A stretch of 64,000 nt of DNA from Pseudomonas sp. F(2018) (GCF_005508865.1 NZ_SCOM01000005.1:248001-312000); one strand, 5' to 3'. Positions 44,207 through 58,175 are shown, counted from the stretch's first letter. The notes: generated from the sequence alone by a model not told the origin. A program made the numbers and translations.

Positions 44207-44666
44207 GCCGGCCATGACCAGCATCGGTGCGGTCTGCACCAGAACTGAACGTACCGTCAGGAAGCGAGTCGGCAATGGCCTCGTGGACTCAGTGCTGCGC
44301 TGTCACCCTCCTGAAGCCCTCCAGGCCCGGAAACAGAGCCTCGGAAAGCAAAAAGGCCGCCTCTGGGGCGGCCTTTTTGCCTGGGGTGTAAAAGAGGGGA
44401 TTCCCCGGCCTGCCTGTACCAAGGTCCCCAAAACTGGAGTTACCTGATACTAAGCATGAGGTGTGCCAGTTTTATTACGGCGCGCATTTGGCTGGTTTCC
44501 CTGCTGTCAGAGCCCCTCAGCAAGGCCCGGAATTGGTGAGCGGCGCACAGCAGAGGGGCATGCAGGGAGCGGGTTGTGAGCGCGGGCACGCCTGCTGCCC
44601 GACGGTCGCGCGGGTGGGCGGGGAGATGGCTAGTCTTAGAGGGTTCCTCGTAGTCGGAAGTCGGGC
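44207..44666. other. Non-coding spacer after the msh cluster
   Basis: 460 bp between mshQ and the next gene. The only clear element is the terminator at 44348-44380. The stretch 44395-44666 has lower GC around 44440-44480, but I see no convincing promoter, repeat, attachment site or transposase remnant. Short ORFs here have no recognisable product. Confidence 0.55.
44348..44380. terminator. Rho-independent terminator of the msh cluster
   Basis: GCAAAAAGGCCGCC / GGCGGCCTTTTTGC, a 14-bp perfect stem with a five-base loop and A/T tracts on both sides, 142 nt after the mshQ stop. It can work in both directions. Confidence 0.93.
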
Positions 44667-45413
44667 ATGAGTCGATTCCCTGGTATCGCGTTGCTGGTCG
44701 CCCTGCTCCTGGGAGAGCCGGCGGTGGCCGAGCACTTGCGCCTAACCGGCGACTCCTGGCCTCCCTTCACCGATCAGCGCCTGCCCAACAATGGCCTGGC
44801 TGCCGACCTGGTGAGCACGGCGCTGCAGCGCGCCGGGCATACCACCGAGTATGTCGAGGTGCCCTGGGCGCGGGTGTTGCGGGGTCTGCAACAGGGCGAC
44901 TACGACGTGATAGTGGCCGCCTGGTACAGCGCCGAGCGCACCCAGTTCGGGCTGTTCTCCGATCCCTACCTGGTCAACCGCATCCGCTTCCTGCGTCGCG
45001 CCGGCATGCCCATCGAATACAGCGGGCTGGATAGCCTGCAGCCGCACAGCATCGCCGTGGTGCGTGGCTACAGCTACGACGCGGCCTTCGATGCCGCCCA
45101 GGGGCTGAGCAAGGTGCCGGTGCTGGAGTTCGCCATGGGCGCGCGCATGTTGGCGGCTGGGCGGGTGCAGCTGACCCTGGAGGACGAGCTGGTGGCGCAG
45201 TACCACCTCAATCGCGACCTGCGCGAGGTGCGCGATTCAATAGAGTTCGTCGAGGTGCCGTTGAGCGAGAACGGCCTGCACATTCTGGTGCGCCGCAGCC
45301 ATCCGCTGCACCAGCAGATCGTCCGCGAGTTCAACGCCAACATCGCGGCGATGCGTGCGGACGGCGGCTACCGGCGCATCTTCCAGCGCCATGGTCTGGC
45401 CAGCGGCGATTAG
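44667..45413 (+). CDS. Solitary solute-binding protein family 3
   Basis: This is a 248-residue exported protein with a signal peptide (about 1-21, ending PAVA) and an SBP_bac_3 domain. It starts EHLRLTGDSWPPFTDQRLPNNGLAADLV and contains EVPWARVLRGLQQGDYDVI and FGLFSDPYLVNRIRFL. No transporter genes adjoin it. It is distinct from the three tandem paralogues at 18137-20804, lacking their LTENFPPFNMA and LFKWVGP motifs. The ligand is unknown; roles as an orphan binding protein or periplasmic sensor input are possible. Confidence 0.85.
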   Translation: MSRFPGIALLVALLLGEPAVAEHLRLTGDSWPPFTDQRLPNNGLAADLVSTALQRAGHTTEYVEVPWARVLRGLQQGDYDVIVAAWYSAERTQFGLFSDPYLVNRIRFLRRAGMPIEYSGLDSLQPHSIAVVRGYSYDAAFDAAQGLSKVPVLEFAMGARMLAAGRVQLTLEDELVAQYHLNRDLREVRDSIEFVEVPLSENGLHILVRRSHPLHQQIVREFNANIAAMRADGGYRRIFQRHGLASGD

Positions 45414-45420
45414 CGAGCGA

Positions 45421-45570
45421 TTCCCTCTCCCTTCGGGATAGGGTGCCCAGAGGGCGGGTGAGGGAATGGAGTGTAGATGGATCACCCGCCCTCGGCGTTG
45501 GCATCCTGTGTCGACTTAGCTCCCTCACCTGCGCGGGCCGCCCCAACCCCCTCCCGGAGGGAGAGGGGGG
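45421..45570. repeat. REP/REPIN-like inverted repeat doublet
   Basis: Two related elements face each other. 45421-45464 contains CCCTCTCCCTTCGGGATAGG and ends GGTGAGGG. On the opposite strand 45520-45570 contains CCTCTCCCTCCGGGAGGGGG and ends GGTGAGGG. Each has its own CTCCC..GGGAG hairpin. Between them a 12-bp perfect inverted repeat (GAGGGCGGGTGA at 45450-45461 with its complement at 45482-45493) forms another stem. Extragenic palindromes of this type occur in many copies in Pseudomonas genomes. It lies between convergent genes and may also end both transcripts. Confidence 0.7.
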
Positions 45571-45576
45571 CAGGAC

Positions 45577-46950
<1,374 letters not shown>

Positions 46951-47020
46951 GGGGCGAACCTGGCGGGGAGGGCGGGCGCGAAGTGTAACAGGCCGCGCCG
47001 TCGCGCTCCCGCCGTGCCGA

Positions 47021-47908
47021 TCAGACGCTGCGCTTGAGCTCGGTGATGTGCGCGTCCTTGTCCTGCCACAGCTGGCTGACCCAGGCCTGCACGTACTGGC
47101 GGAATTCCGGATCGTTCTCGTAGTCGCCGGCCCACAGCGCGGGGTCCAGCTCGCGGGTCTGGATATCCATGATCACCCGCGGCACCTGGCCGCTGATCAG
47201 CTTCCAGAAGCCTGGCGGGCGCTGGCCTGGGTAGACCAGGGTGACATCGAGCAGGGCGTCGAGCTGCGGGCCCAGGGCCGCCAGAGTAAAGGCCACGCCG
47301 CCGGCCTTGGGCTTGAGCAGGTGCTGGTAGGGCGAGCCCTGCTGGGCCTGCTTGACCGGGGTGCAGCGGGTGCCCTCCAGGTAGTTGACCACCGTCACCG
47401 GCAGGTCCTTGAAACGCTCGCAGGCGCGCCTGGTGATCTCCAGGTCCTTGCCGGCCATCTCCGGGCGCTTGGCCAGGAAGGCCTTGGAGTAGCGCTTCAT
47501 GAAGGGGTAGTCGAGTGCCCAGAAGGCCAGGCCCAGGAAGGGCACCCAGATCAGCTCCTGCTTGAGGAAGAACTTGAAGTAGGGCGTCTTGCGGTTGAAG
47601 GCCTGGACCAGTGCGGGGATGTCCACCCAGGACTGGTGGTTGCTGATCACCAGGTAGGAGCGGTCGCGGCGCAGGCCCTCGCCGCCGCGGATGTCCCACA
47701 CGGTGGGGGTGAGCAGGGCGAAGATCAGCTTGTCGATCTCCGCCCAGGTCTCCGCCACCCACATCACCCCGCGCGAACAGGCGTTGCGCAGGCGCTTGCC
47801 CGGCAGCACCAGCTTGAGCAGGGCGATCAGCAGCAGCGGACCGATCAGGACCAGGGTGTTGAGCAGCAGTAGCAGGACCACGCTGCAGGCGGTGAGCAGT
47901 CGACGCAT
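47021..47908 (-). CDS. yihG: Lysophospholipid acyltransferase family protein (YihG-like)
   Basis: This is a 295-residue inner-membrane PlsC-family acyltransferase. An N-terminal helix (about 5-32) precedes the HX4D active site in ISNHQSWVDI, followed by FFLKQELIWVPFLGLAFWALDYPFMKRYS and the substrate motif NYLEGTRCT. These segments align strongly with E. coli YihG. It probably reacylates lysophosphatidic acid with specific fatty acids. The start at 47908 (MRRLLTACSV) follows AGGAG. Confidence 0.9.
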   Translation of the reverse strand: MRRLLTACSVVLLLLLNTLVLIGPLLLIALLKLVLPGKRLRNACSRGVMWVAETWAEIDKLIFALLTPTVWDIRGGEGLRRDRSYLVISNHQSWVDIPALVQAFNRKTPYFKFFLKQELIWVPFLGLAFWALDYPFMKRYSKAFLAKRPEMAGKDLEITRRACERFKDLPVTVVNYLEGTRCTPVKQAQQGSPYQHLLKPKAGGVAFTLAALGPQLDALLDVTLVYPGQRPPGFWKLISGQVPRVIMDIQTRELDPALWAGDYENDPEFRQYVQAWVSQLWQDKDAHITELKRSV

Positions 47909-48063
47909 GGGGACTCCTTGTCGCGAAGTGCAGTCATGATAACTGGCGGGTTGCGCCCGCGAGCAATGCCAGCGCCGGTAAAAATGCCTTGATGGCAATG
48001 TGCCTTGCAGCAACCTGGCGTATTCTTCAGTTCAACAAGAACGCATCCCTCCGGTCTTTCATC

Positions 48064-49308
48064 GTGCTCAAACGTATCGCTGTCGCCGAGCTGCGCATCG
48101 GCATGTATATCCACGAGTTCTGCGGTTCATGGATGGACCATCCGTTCTGGAAGGGGCGCTTCCTGCTCGACAACGAGCGTGACCTGCAGCGCGTGCGCGA
48201 CAGCGACGTGCACGAGGTGTGGATCGACGTCAGCAAGGGCCGCGATGTGGCGCCGGGTCAGGCCAGCCAGAGCGTCGCCGAAGTCGAGGCGGAGACCGAG
48301 GCGCAGCTGCTCGCCGCCGACACTCGCACCCCGCCGGCCCGCACCAGCCTCGACCAGGAAGTGCAGCGCGCGCTCAAGCTGTGCTCGCAGGCCAAGTCAG
48401 CGGTGATGCAGATGTTCAGCGACGCGCGCATGGGCCAGGCCGTGGCCCTGGAGAATGTCGGCGAGCTGGTGCAGGAAATCTCCGACTCGGTGCTGCGTCA
48501 CCCCAACGCGCTGATCAGCCTGGCGCGCCTGAAGACCTCCGACGAATACACCTACATGCACTCGGTGGCGGTCTGTGCGCTGATGATCGCCCTGGCTCGC
48601 CAGCTGGAAATGACCGAGGAGCAGGTGCGCGAGGCGGGCGAGGCGGGCCTGTTGCATGACATCGGCAAGATGGCCATTCCCGACGCCATTCTCAACAAGC
48701 CGGACAAGCTCACCGATGCCGAATTCGGCACCATGCGCCTGCATCCCGAGGCCGGCGCCAAGATGCTGCTGGACTGCCGGCAGATCAGCGCCCTGGTGCT
48801 CGACGTGTGCCTGCACCACCACGAGAAGTTCGACGGTTCGGGCTACCCGCACCGCCTGGTTGGCGAGCAGATCAGCCTGTTCGCGCGGATGGGCGCGGTG
48901 TGCGACGTGTACGACGCGATCACCTCGGACCGTCCGTACAAGAAGGGCTGGGACCCGGCCGAGGCGATCCGCAAGATGGCCGAGTGGAAGGGGCACTTCG
49001 ATCCGCAGATCTTCCAGGCCTTCGTCAAATCGGTGGGCATCTACCCGGTCGGCGCCCTGGTGCGCCTGGAGAGCGGCCGCCTCGGCGTGGTCCTGGAGCA
49101 GCACGAGAAGTCGCTGCTCACGCCGCGGGTCAAGGTGTTCTTCTCCGCCCGCTCCAAGCTGCCGATCCCCCAGGAAGTGCTCGACCTGGCCAAGCTGGCC
49201 GGGCGCGACAAGATAGTCGCGCGCGAGTCAGCCGAGGACTGGGGCTTCAAGAACATCGAGGAACTCTGGTCCGGCATTCCGGCCAGCAAGGGCTCGATCT
49301 TCGGCTGA
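48064..49308 (+). CDS. HD-GYP cyclic-di-GMP phosphodiesterase with DUF3391
   Basis: This is a protein of about 414 residues. The N-terminal DUF3391 domain (KRIAVAELRIGMYIHEFCGSWMDHPFW, about 1-110) is followed by a compact HD-GYP domain (about 155-330) with HDIGKMAIPD and HHHEKFDGSGYP plus RMGAVCDVYDAITSDRPYK. All catalytic motifs are intact. The start is taken as GTG 48064, giving (M)LKRIAVAEL, as in P. aeruginosa homologues such as PA4108; earlier ATGs lie outside the conserved region. It lies 3.9 kb downstream of the msh cluster whose ATPase has a c-di-GMP site. Confidence 0.9.
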   Translation: MLKRIAVAELRIGMYIHEFCGSWMDHPFWKGRFLLDNERDLQRVRDSDVHEVWIDVSKGRDVAPGQASQSVAEVEAETEAQLLAADTRTPPARTSLDQEVQRALKLCSQAKSAVMQMFSDARMGQAVALENVGELVQEISDSVLRHPNALISLARLKTSDEYTYMHSVAVCALMIALARQLEMTEEQVREAGEAGLLHDIGKMAIPDAILNKPDKLTDAEFGTMRLHPEAGAKMLLDCRQISALVLDVCLHHHEKFDGSGYPHRLVGEQISLFARMGAVCDVYDAITSDRPYKKGWDPAEAIRKMAEWKGHFDPQIFQAFVKSVGIYPVGALVRLESGRLGVVLEQHEKSLLTPRVKVFFSARSKLPIPQEVLDLAKLAGRDKIVARESAEDWGFKNIEELWSGIPASKGSIFG

Positions 49309-49407
49309 CCCCGCGCCTTCGGCACACGCAGGCGCATCAACTATCCCTCTGTCCCGTGGTGGTGGCCAACGCTACCGCCCGTCGCCTGTGCGCGCCTGCA
49401 CGCCCAG

Positions 49408-49425
49408 GCGAACGAACGGCGAACG
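49408..49425. promoter_or_regulatory. Cre-tag-like direct repeat, site 1
   Basis: GCGAACG-AACG-GCGAACG: two identical heptamers with an 11-bp period, 112 bp upstream of the small exported protein gene at 49538. On the opposite strand it reads TTCGC-N6-TTCGC, the same geometry as the E. coli CreB box TTCAC-N6-TTCAC. Two further copies occur in this locus (50544, 58172). Confidence 0.6.
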
Positions 49426-49537
49426 CTGACCGCGCAGAGTGCCGGCGTGTCCCCGAGGCGCCGCCTTGCCGAGGGGGCACGGCTGGCCACCAGCGCGGAA
49501 GTCGGTGGCGCAATCCTTCAGGAACGAGGAACACACC

Positions 49538-49705
49538 ATGCATCAGATATCGCTCGCCACATTGCTGGCCCTGCTCTGCTCCGTCACTTTGCTGGCCGCC
49601 GGACCCAGCCACGCCAATACCGATGCGGAGCGTTCGACCGCCGGGGAACGGGCGCCGGGCAAGCCGCACCAGCCGACCTCGATCAACGCGCCGCGGCAGC
49701 CCTAG
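49538..49705 (+). CDS. Small exported protein (55 aa)
   Basis: This is a 55-residue protein with a clear signal peptide (MHQISLATLLALLCSVTLLAAG, cleavage near SHA/N) and a short polar, proline-rich mature part of about 28 residues. GAGGA stands at the correct distance upstream. It lies 8 nt before the next gene and downstream of the first cre-tag-like site, so the two genes probably form a CreB-controlled pair. I do not recognise a family. Confidence 0.65.
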   Translation: MHQISLATLLALLCSVTLLAAGPSHANTDAERSTAGERAPGKPHQPTSINAPRQP

Positions 49706-49713
49706 GAGCCCTC

Positions 49714-50544
49714 ATGTCGAGCAGATTGTCCGTACTGCTGGGCGCACTGCCGCTGTTGGCCTGGGCCTCGCTGGCCCAGGCCGGCGACGGCGCCCGGATG
49801 TTCGAAGGCGCGCCCTTCTATGCCCAGTACATCGTCGACTACTGGCGCCAGCCGTCGACGGCCGTCTCGGCCAATCCGTCGCTCCAGGCGCCGGGCCGGA
49901 CCGTGGAAAAGACCCACACTGGTGGCGGCCCGACCCAGGGACCCGGGGTGGTGGAGCTGCGCGCCAAGCTGGCACGCCTGCAGGGCGAGCTGCTGCGCCA
50001 CCCGTTGCTGCGCGATCCACGAGGTTTCAGCATGACCGCCAGCGGCTCCATGGGGCCGGTGCGCGGCGGGCCGATGCCGGTGCCGGCCACCGGCGGCGTG
50101 GGTGTCGGCGCCTATCCGCTGAACCTCGATGACACGGCCACCCGGCGTGGTGCCGATGGCCGCTACCACACGCCCGGCGAGGCGTCGTTCCTCGAAGTGC
50201 GGGCCAACGAACTGGACGACCTGGACGGCCGCCAGCCGGTCGGGCGCTGGAACGACATCGCCCTGGTCAATCGCGGCGACGGCTACATGCTGGTGCTGAA
50301 CAACAGCGGTCGGCCGCTGTTCCTGGCCAACCCGCCTTATGGCTACCAGGTCAACCCGCAGTTGCTCGATCCCAGTCGGCCGGCGGGGGAGATCCAGTTC
50401 CTCACTGCCCGTGTATCCAGTCAGTGGCGCGGCGTACCGCAGAAGCAGATGGACCCGGCCGGCACCATCGGACGGATGATCGGCGTGCTGTTCCTCACCG
50501 ACTGGAAGGCCCTGCTGCGGGAAATCGAGCCCTCCGCCCGCTAG
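49714..50544 (+). CDS. Uncharacterised exported protein (276 aa)
   Basis: This is a 276-residue exported protein with a signal peptide (about 1-23, ending SLAQA). The mature part has a low-complexity Gly/Pro segment (about 100-130) and ends in a region with LVNRGDGYMLVLNNSGRPLFLANPP and IGRMIGVLFLTDWKALL. No catalytic motif or known domain is visible. The ATG at 49714 has AGGAG; a longer upstream extension of the frame overlaps the small gene and is rejected. The second cre-tag-like repeat begins at its stop codon. Confidence 0.72.
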   Translation: MSSRLSVLLGALPLLAWASLAQAGDGARMFEGAPFYAQYIVDYWRQPSTAVSANPSLQAPGRTVEKTHTGGGPTQGPGVVELRAKLARLQGELLRHPLLRDPRGFSMTASGSMGPVRGGPMPVPATGGVGVGAYPLNLDDTATRRGADGRYHTPGEASFLEVRANELDDLDGRQPVGRWNDIALVNRGDGYMLVLNNSGRPLFLANPPYGYQVNPQLLDPSRPAGEIQFLTARVSSQWRGVPQKQMDPAGTIGRMIGVLFLTDWKALLREIEPSAR

Positions 50545-50561
50545 CGAACGCTGCGCGAACG
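50544..50561. promoter_or_regulatory. Cre-tag-like direct repeat, site 2
   Basis: GCGAACG-CTGC-GCGAACG: two identical heptamers, 11-bp period, starting in the stop codon of the upstream gene and 84 bp before the HAF-repeat gene. A GAGAAT hexamer 8 bp downstream (50570-50575) could serve as -10, a spacing reminiscent of activator-dependent promoters. Confidence 0.6.
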
Positions 50562-50645
50562 ATGCGCTGGAGAATGGGCGTGGCAGGCGGTGCTTCCGTG
50601 TCGGGAAGCTGGAATCAGGGGAGCGCCGCCTGCTCTTTTGAGTCG

Positions 50646-51776
50646 ATGGAAACGGTGACAAGGATGAAAGACTTGCAGTATCAGGCCTGGCCCGTCAGCT
50701 CCGCGCTGACTGCCCGGCTGCTCGCGGCGGAGCCCGAGTTCATAGGTCTGGAACGTATTGCCGGGCCGGCCGGCGATGGCTACCTGCGGGTAACCGCGGT
50801 GAGCGCCGACGGCCTGCACGTGGTCGGCATGCTGGCCGATCCGGCGGATGCGCTGAGCCTGCGCGCGTTCGTCTGGACCCGCGCCGGCGGCCTGCACAAG
50901 CTCAATGGTCTCAACGGTGGCCGCTACTGTGCGGCCGAGGCGATCAGCGCCTACGGTCGAGTGGTGGTGGGTACCGCCGAGGATGGCGATGCCGAGGGCG
51001 CCGACCGCGCCTTCCGCTGGACCCGCCAGGGCGGCATGCACAACCTCGGCGCGCTCAACTACGGACGCTACTCCCAGGCTTACGCCTGCAGCGCCGACGG
51101 TCTGGTGGTGGTCGGCGATGCCGCCGACGGCGCCATCGGCCATGCCTGCCGCGGCTTCTACTGGACCTTCGCCACGGGCATGCGCAGCCTGGGCACCCTG
51201 AGTGGCGGTCTCAGCAGCCACGCCTGTGCGGTCAGCGCCAACGGCCGGGTGATCGCCGGCTACGCCGACGACGGCGCCCGCGACAACGCCCGTCGCGCCG
51301 TGCGCTGGACCGAGCAGGATGGCCTGCGCAGCCTGGGCACGCTGAACGGCGGCCACTACTCGATGGCCACGGCGATCAGCGCCGACGGCAGCACCATAGT
51401 CGGGGTGGCCGCCGACGGTCATGCCGGCGAGGCCCTGCGCGCCTTCGTCTGGCACGAGGAGACCGGCATGCGCAGCCTCGGCGGGCTGAACGGCGGCCTG
51501 GTCTCACGCGCCAACGCGGTCAGTGCCGACGGCGCGGTGATCGTCGGGGTGGCCAGCGACGGCAGCGCCGACGATGGCGAGCGCGGCTTCGTCTGGACCG
51601 CCAGCGGCGGCATGCGCACGGTCGAGGCCTGGCTCTACGAAAATTCCCTGGCCGCCGCCGCGATGCCGGTGGTGCAGGCCACCGGCATCAGCGCCGATGG
51701 CCAGCTGCTGGTTGGCCAGCTGGAGGGCGAGCGCGCCTTTATCGCCAGCGTGCGCCCGCGCTGGCCCCAGCTCTGA
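50646..51776 (+). CDS. HAF-repeat protein
   Basis: This is a protein of about 376 residues (370 if started at ATG 50664) made of six tandem repeats of about 48 residues plus a partial seventh. The repeat core is AVSADGxxVVGxAxDG...RAFxWTxxGGMxxLGxLNGG. This matches the 'HAF' extracellular repeat family, which probably forms a beta-propeller or solenoid. No signal peptide or TM helix is seen with any in-frame start, which is unusual because most family members are exported. The second cre-tag-like site is just upstream. Function unknown. Confidence 0.8.
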   Translation: METVTRMKDLQYQAWPVSSALTARLLAAEPEFIGLERIAGPAGDGYLRVTAVSADGLHVVGMLADPADALSLRAFVWTRAGGLHKLNGLNGGRYCAAEAISAYGRVVVGTAEDGDAEGADRAFRWTRQGGMHNLGALNYGRYSQAYACSADGLVVVGDAADGAIGHACRGFYWTFATGMRSLGTLSGGLSSHACAVSANGRVIAGYADDGARDNARRAVRWTEQDGLRSLGTLNGGHYSMATAISADGSTIVGVAADGHAGEALRAFVWHEETGMRSLGGLNGGLVSRANAVSADGAVIVGVASDGSADDGERGFVWTASGGMRTVEAWLYENSLAAAAMPVVQATGISADGQLLVGQLEGERAFIASVRPRWPQL

Positions 51777-51863
51777 GTTCGGGCGCCAGGGACGGCGCCT
51801 ACCCATTTCGACTGTTGTCACGGGCAGACAGGGATGTCGCCCACCCTATTCCAGGAGTTCGCC

Positions 51864-51947
51864 ATGTACGAGTGGTTGATCGCCGGCGGCCTGCTGCTGG
51901 TGTACCTCAGCGGCCTGTACGTCGCCGGGCCGGTCCGGCGCGATTGA
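51864..51947 (+). CDS. Tiny membrane peptide (27 aa) upstream of creB
   Basis: This encodes MYEWLIAGGLLLVYLSGLYV followed by AGPVRRD: one hydrophobic helix with a positively charged C-terminus, so a bitopic membrane microprotein. An excellent ribosome-binding site (AGGAG, 6-7 nt upstream) supports translation. It lies 59 nt before creB. In layout it recalls KdpF-type peptides, but the sequence differs and no kdp genes are here. No family is recognised; conservation in relatives would be the test. Confidence 0.5.
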   Translation: MYEWLIAGGLLLVYLSGLYVAGPVRRD

Positions 51948-52006
51948 CGCCATGCGCGGCATGCGGCACCGTGCCCGGCAGTCACCGCCAGCCCCGCACG
52001 GAAGCC

Positions 52007-52689
52007 ATGCCGCACATCCTTATCGTCGAAGACGAAGCCGCCATCGCCGACACCCTGGTGTTCGCCCTGCAGGGCGAAGGCTTCACCACCACCTGGCTGA
52101 ACCTGGCCGAGGCGGCCCTGGAGTTCCAGCAGCGCACGCCTGCCGACCTGCTGATTCTCGACGTCGGCCTGCCCGACATCAGCGGCTTCGAGGCCTGCAA
52201 GCGGCTGCGCCGTTTCTCCGAGGTGCCGGTGATCTTCCTCACCGCCCGCGATGCGGAGATCGACCGGGTGGTGGGCCTGGAAATCGGCGCCGACGACTAC
52301 GTGGTCAAGCCGTTCAGCCCGCGGGAGGTGGCGGCGCGGGTCAAGGCCATCCTCAAGCGCATGGCGCCGCGTGCCAGCGAGCCGGCCGTTGCCGATGGCG
52401 GGCTGTTTCGCGTGGATGCCGAGCGGGTGCAGATCCACTACCGCGAGCAGCTGCTGGTGCTGACCCGGCACGAGTTCCGCCTGCTGCAGGCGCTGCTGGC
52501 GCAGCCGGAGCGGGTGTTCGCCCGCGAGCAACTGCTCGATGCCCTGGGCGTGCCGGCCGACGCCGGCTACGAGCGCAACATCGACAGCCATATCAAGAGC
52601 CTGCGCGCCAAGCTGCGCCAGGTGGCTCCCGACGCCGAGCCGATCCAGACCCACCGCGGCCTGGGCTACAGCTACAGCCCGCGCAGCGC

Positions 52690-52693
<4 letters not shown>
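52007..52693 (+). CDS. creB: Response regulator CreB
   Basis: This is a 228-residue OmpR/PhoB-type response regulator. The receiver domain has the acidic pocket VEDEAA, phospho-acceptor Asp52 in LILDVGLPD and Lys101 in DDYVVKPFSP. The C-terminal winged helix (about 130-225) ends GLGYSYSPRSA. It is assigned to CreB because creC and creD are encoded nearby and IVEDEAAIADTLVFALQGEGF matches CreB. Its partner kinase gene creC is not adjacent: a convergent 3.8-kb regulator gene intervenes. Confidence 0.88.
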
Positions 52694-56505
<3,812 letters not shown>

Positions 56506-56750
56506 GTCAAAGCTTTCCCGGCCAGGGCGGCGCGGGCTCGGTGGCGAGTGGGGCAGATCCGGTTCGGTTGTGCGGTATGCTGGCCTTGTCGTTCGAGTGT
56601 GCCGATGCCTGCGGGCAATGGTCGGCCATGACCGCGGCATCATTCTGCCATCTAAGCCCACGGCCGCCCAGCCTAGCTGACCGTTCGGCCAACCTCGCAC
56701 AGGGACGTCACCATGCACCACAGCCCCAAGCCACAGCCGGGAGGGCGGCC

Positions 56751-58175
56751 ATGCCGCTAGGCGTTCGCATCTTCCTGGTGTACTTCCTGTTCGTCGGCCT
56801 GGCCGGCTGGTTCGTGCTCAGCACGGTGATGGACGAGATCCGCCCCGGCGTGCGCCAGTCCACCGAGGAAACCCTGGTGGACACCGCCAACCTGCTGGCC
56901 GAGATCCTGCGCGACGAGGTGAAGAGCGGCCAGCTGGCCCAGGGCCGTCTGCCGGAGCTGCTCAAGGCCTACGGCCTGCGCCAGCCGCAGGCGCAGATCT
57001 GGGGCGTGGAGAAGAGTGCGGTGAGCCACCGCATCTACGTCACCGACGCCAGGGGCATCGTCCTGCTCGACTCCAGCGGCGTCGCCGTCGGCCAGGACTA
57101 TTCGCGCTGGAACGACGTGCTGCTGACCCTGCGCGGCGAGTACGGCGCGCGCTCGACCCGCGAGGACCCGGCCGACGAGAACAGCTCGGTGATGTACGTG
57201 GCGGCGCCGATCAAAGATGGCGCGCAGATCATCGGCGTGGTCTCGGTGGCCAAGCCGAATCAGTCGCTGCAGCCCTATATCGAGCGCTCCCAGCGTCGCC
57301 TGGGCTGGCTCGGCGCCGGGCTGATCGTGCTCGGCCTGCTGATCGGCGGGGTGCTGTCCTGGTGGCTCAGCGGCTCGCTGCGCAAGCTGACCCGCTATGC
57401 CCAGGCGGTCAGCCAGGGCCAGCGCGCCGAGCTGCCGGCCCTGCGCGGCGGCGAGCTGACCCAGCTGGCCCAGGCGGTGCAGAAGATGCGCACCGAGCTG
57501 GAGGGCAAGGACTACGTCGAGCAGTACGTGCACACCCTGACCCATGAGCTGAAGAGCCCGCTAGCGGCGATCCGCGGCGCCGCCGAGCTGCTGGAGAGCG
57601 ACATGCCCGCCGAGCAGCGCCAGCGTTTCGTGGCCAATATCGCCAGCGAGGGCGCGCGCCTGCAGCAGCTGATCGAGCGCCTGCTCAACCTGGCCCTGGT
57701 GGAACAGCGCCAGGGCCTGGAGGAGCGGGTGGAGGTGGAGATGCATAATCTCGCCGACGGCCTGCTGCAGTCCCAGGCCGCGCGCATCCAGGCCGCCGGC
57801 CTGAGGGTCGAGAACCATATCGCCGCCGGCCTGGTGGTGCCCGGCGAGCGCTTCCTGCTGCGCCAGGCGCTGGCCAACCTGCTGGACAACGCCCTCGACT
57901 TCACCCCGCCGGGTGGCGAGCTGCGCTTCAGCGCCGAGGTCGCCGACGGGCATGTGGAGCTGGCGCTGTTCAACCAGGGCGAGGCGATTCCCGACTACGC
58001 CCTGCCGCGCCTGACCGAGCGCTTCTATTCACTGCCGCGCCCCGCCAGCGGGCGCAAGAGCACCGGCCTGGGGCTCAACTTCGTGCAGGAGGTGGCGGCG
58101 CTGCACGGTGGCGAACTGGCCCTGGCCAACGTACCCGGCGGCGTGCGCGCCAGCCTGCGCCTGCCGCTGGCCTGA
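56751..58175 (+). CDS. creC: Sensor histidine kinase CreC
   Basis: This is a 474-residue inner-membrane kinase, the same length as E. coli CreC. TM1 (about 6-28) and TM2 (about 185-207) flank a periplasmic sensor of about 155 residues with a CreC-type fold. HAMP (about 208-255) is followed by the phospho-accepting His265 in THELKSPLAAIRG, then N box LANLLDNALDFTPPGG and G box TGLGLNFVQE. GGAGGG precedes the ATG. It should phosphorylate CreB, linked to penicillin-binding protein 4 inhibition, beta-lactam response and carbon metabolism in Pseudomonas. Confidence 0.93.
   Translation: MPLGVRIFLVYFLFVGLAGWFVLSTVMDEIRPGVRQSTEETLVDTANLLAEILRDEVKSGQLAQGRLPELLKAYGLRQPQAQIWGVEKSAVSHRIYVTDARGIVLLDSSGVAVGQDYSRWNDVLLTLRGEYGARSTREDPADENSSVMYVAAPIKDGAQIIGVVSVAKPNQSLQPYIERSQRRLGWLGAGLIVLGLLIGGVLSWWLSGSLRKLTRYAQAVSQGQRAELPALRGGELTQLAQAVQKMRTELEGKDYVEQYVHTLTHELKSPLAAIRGAAELLESDMPAEQRQRFVANIASEGARLQQLIERLLNLALVEQRQGLEERVEVEMHNLADGLLQSQAARIQAAGLRVENHIAAGLVVPGERFLLRQALANLLDNALDFTPPGGELRFSAEVADGHVELALFNQGEAIPDYALPRLTERFYSLPRPASGRKSTGLGLNFVQEVAALHGGELALANVPGGVRASLRLPLA

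Noticed and set aside
51201..51700. Regular repeats that could suggest a CRISPR-like or satellite array
   Set aside because: The periodicity (about 144 bp) is that of the protein repeats in the HAF gene; copies are diverged at synonymous sites and there are no constant repeats with unique spacers.
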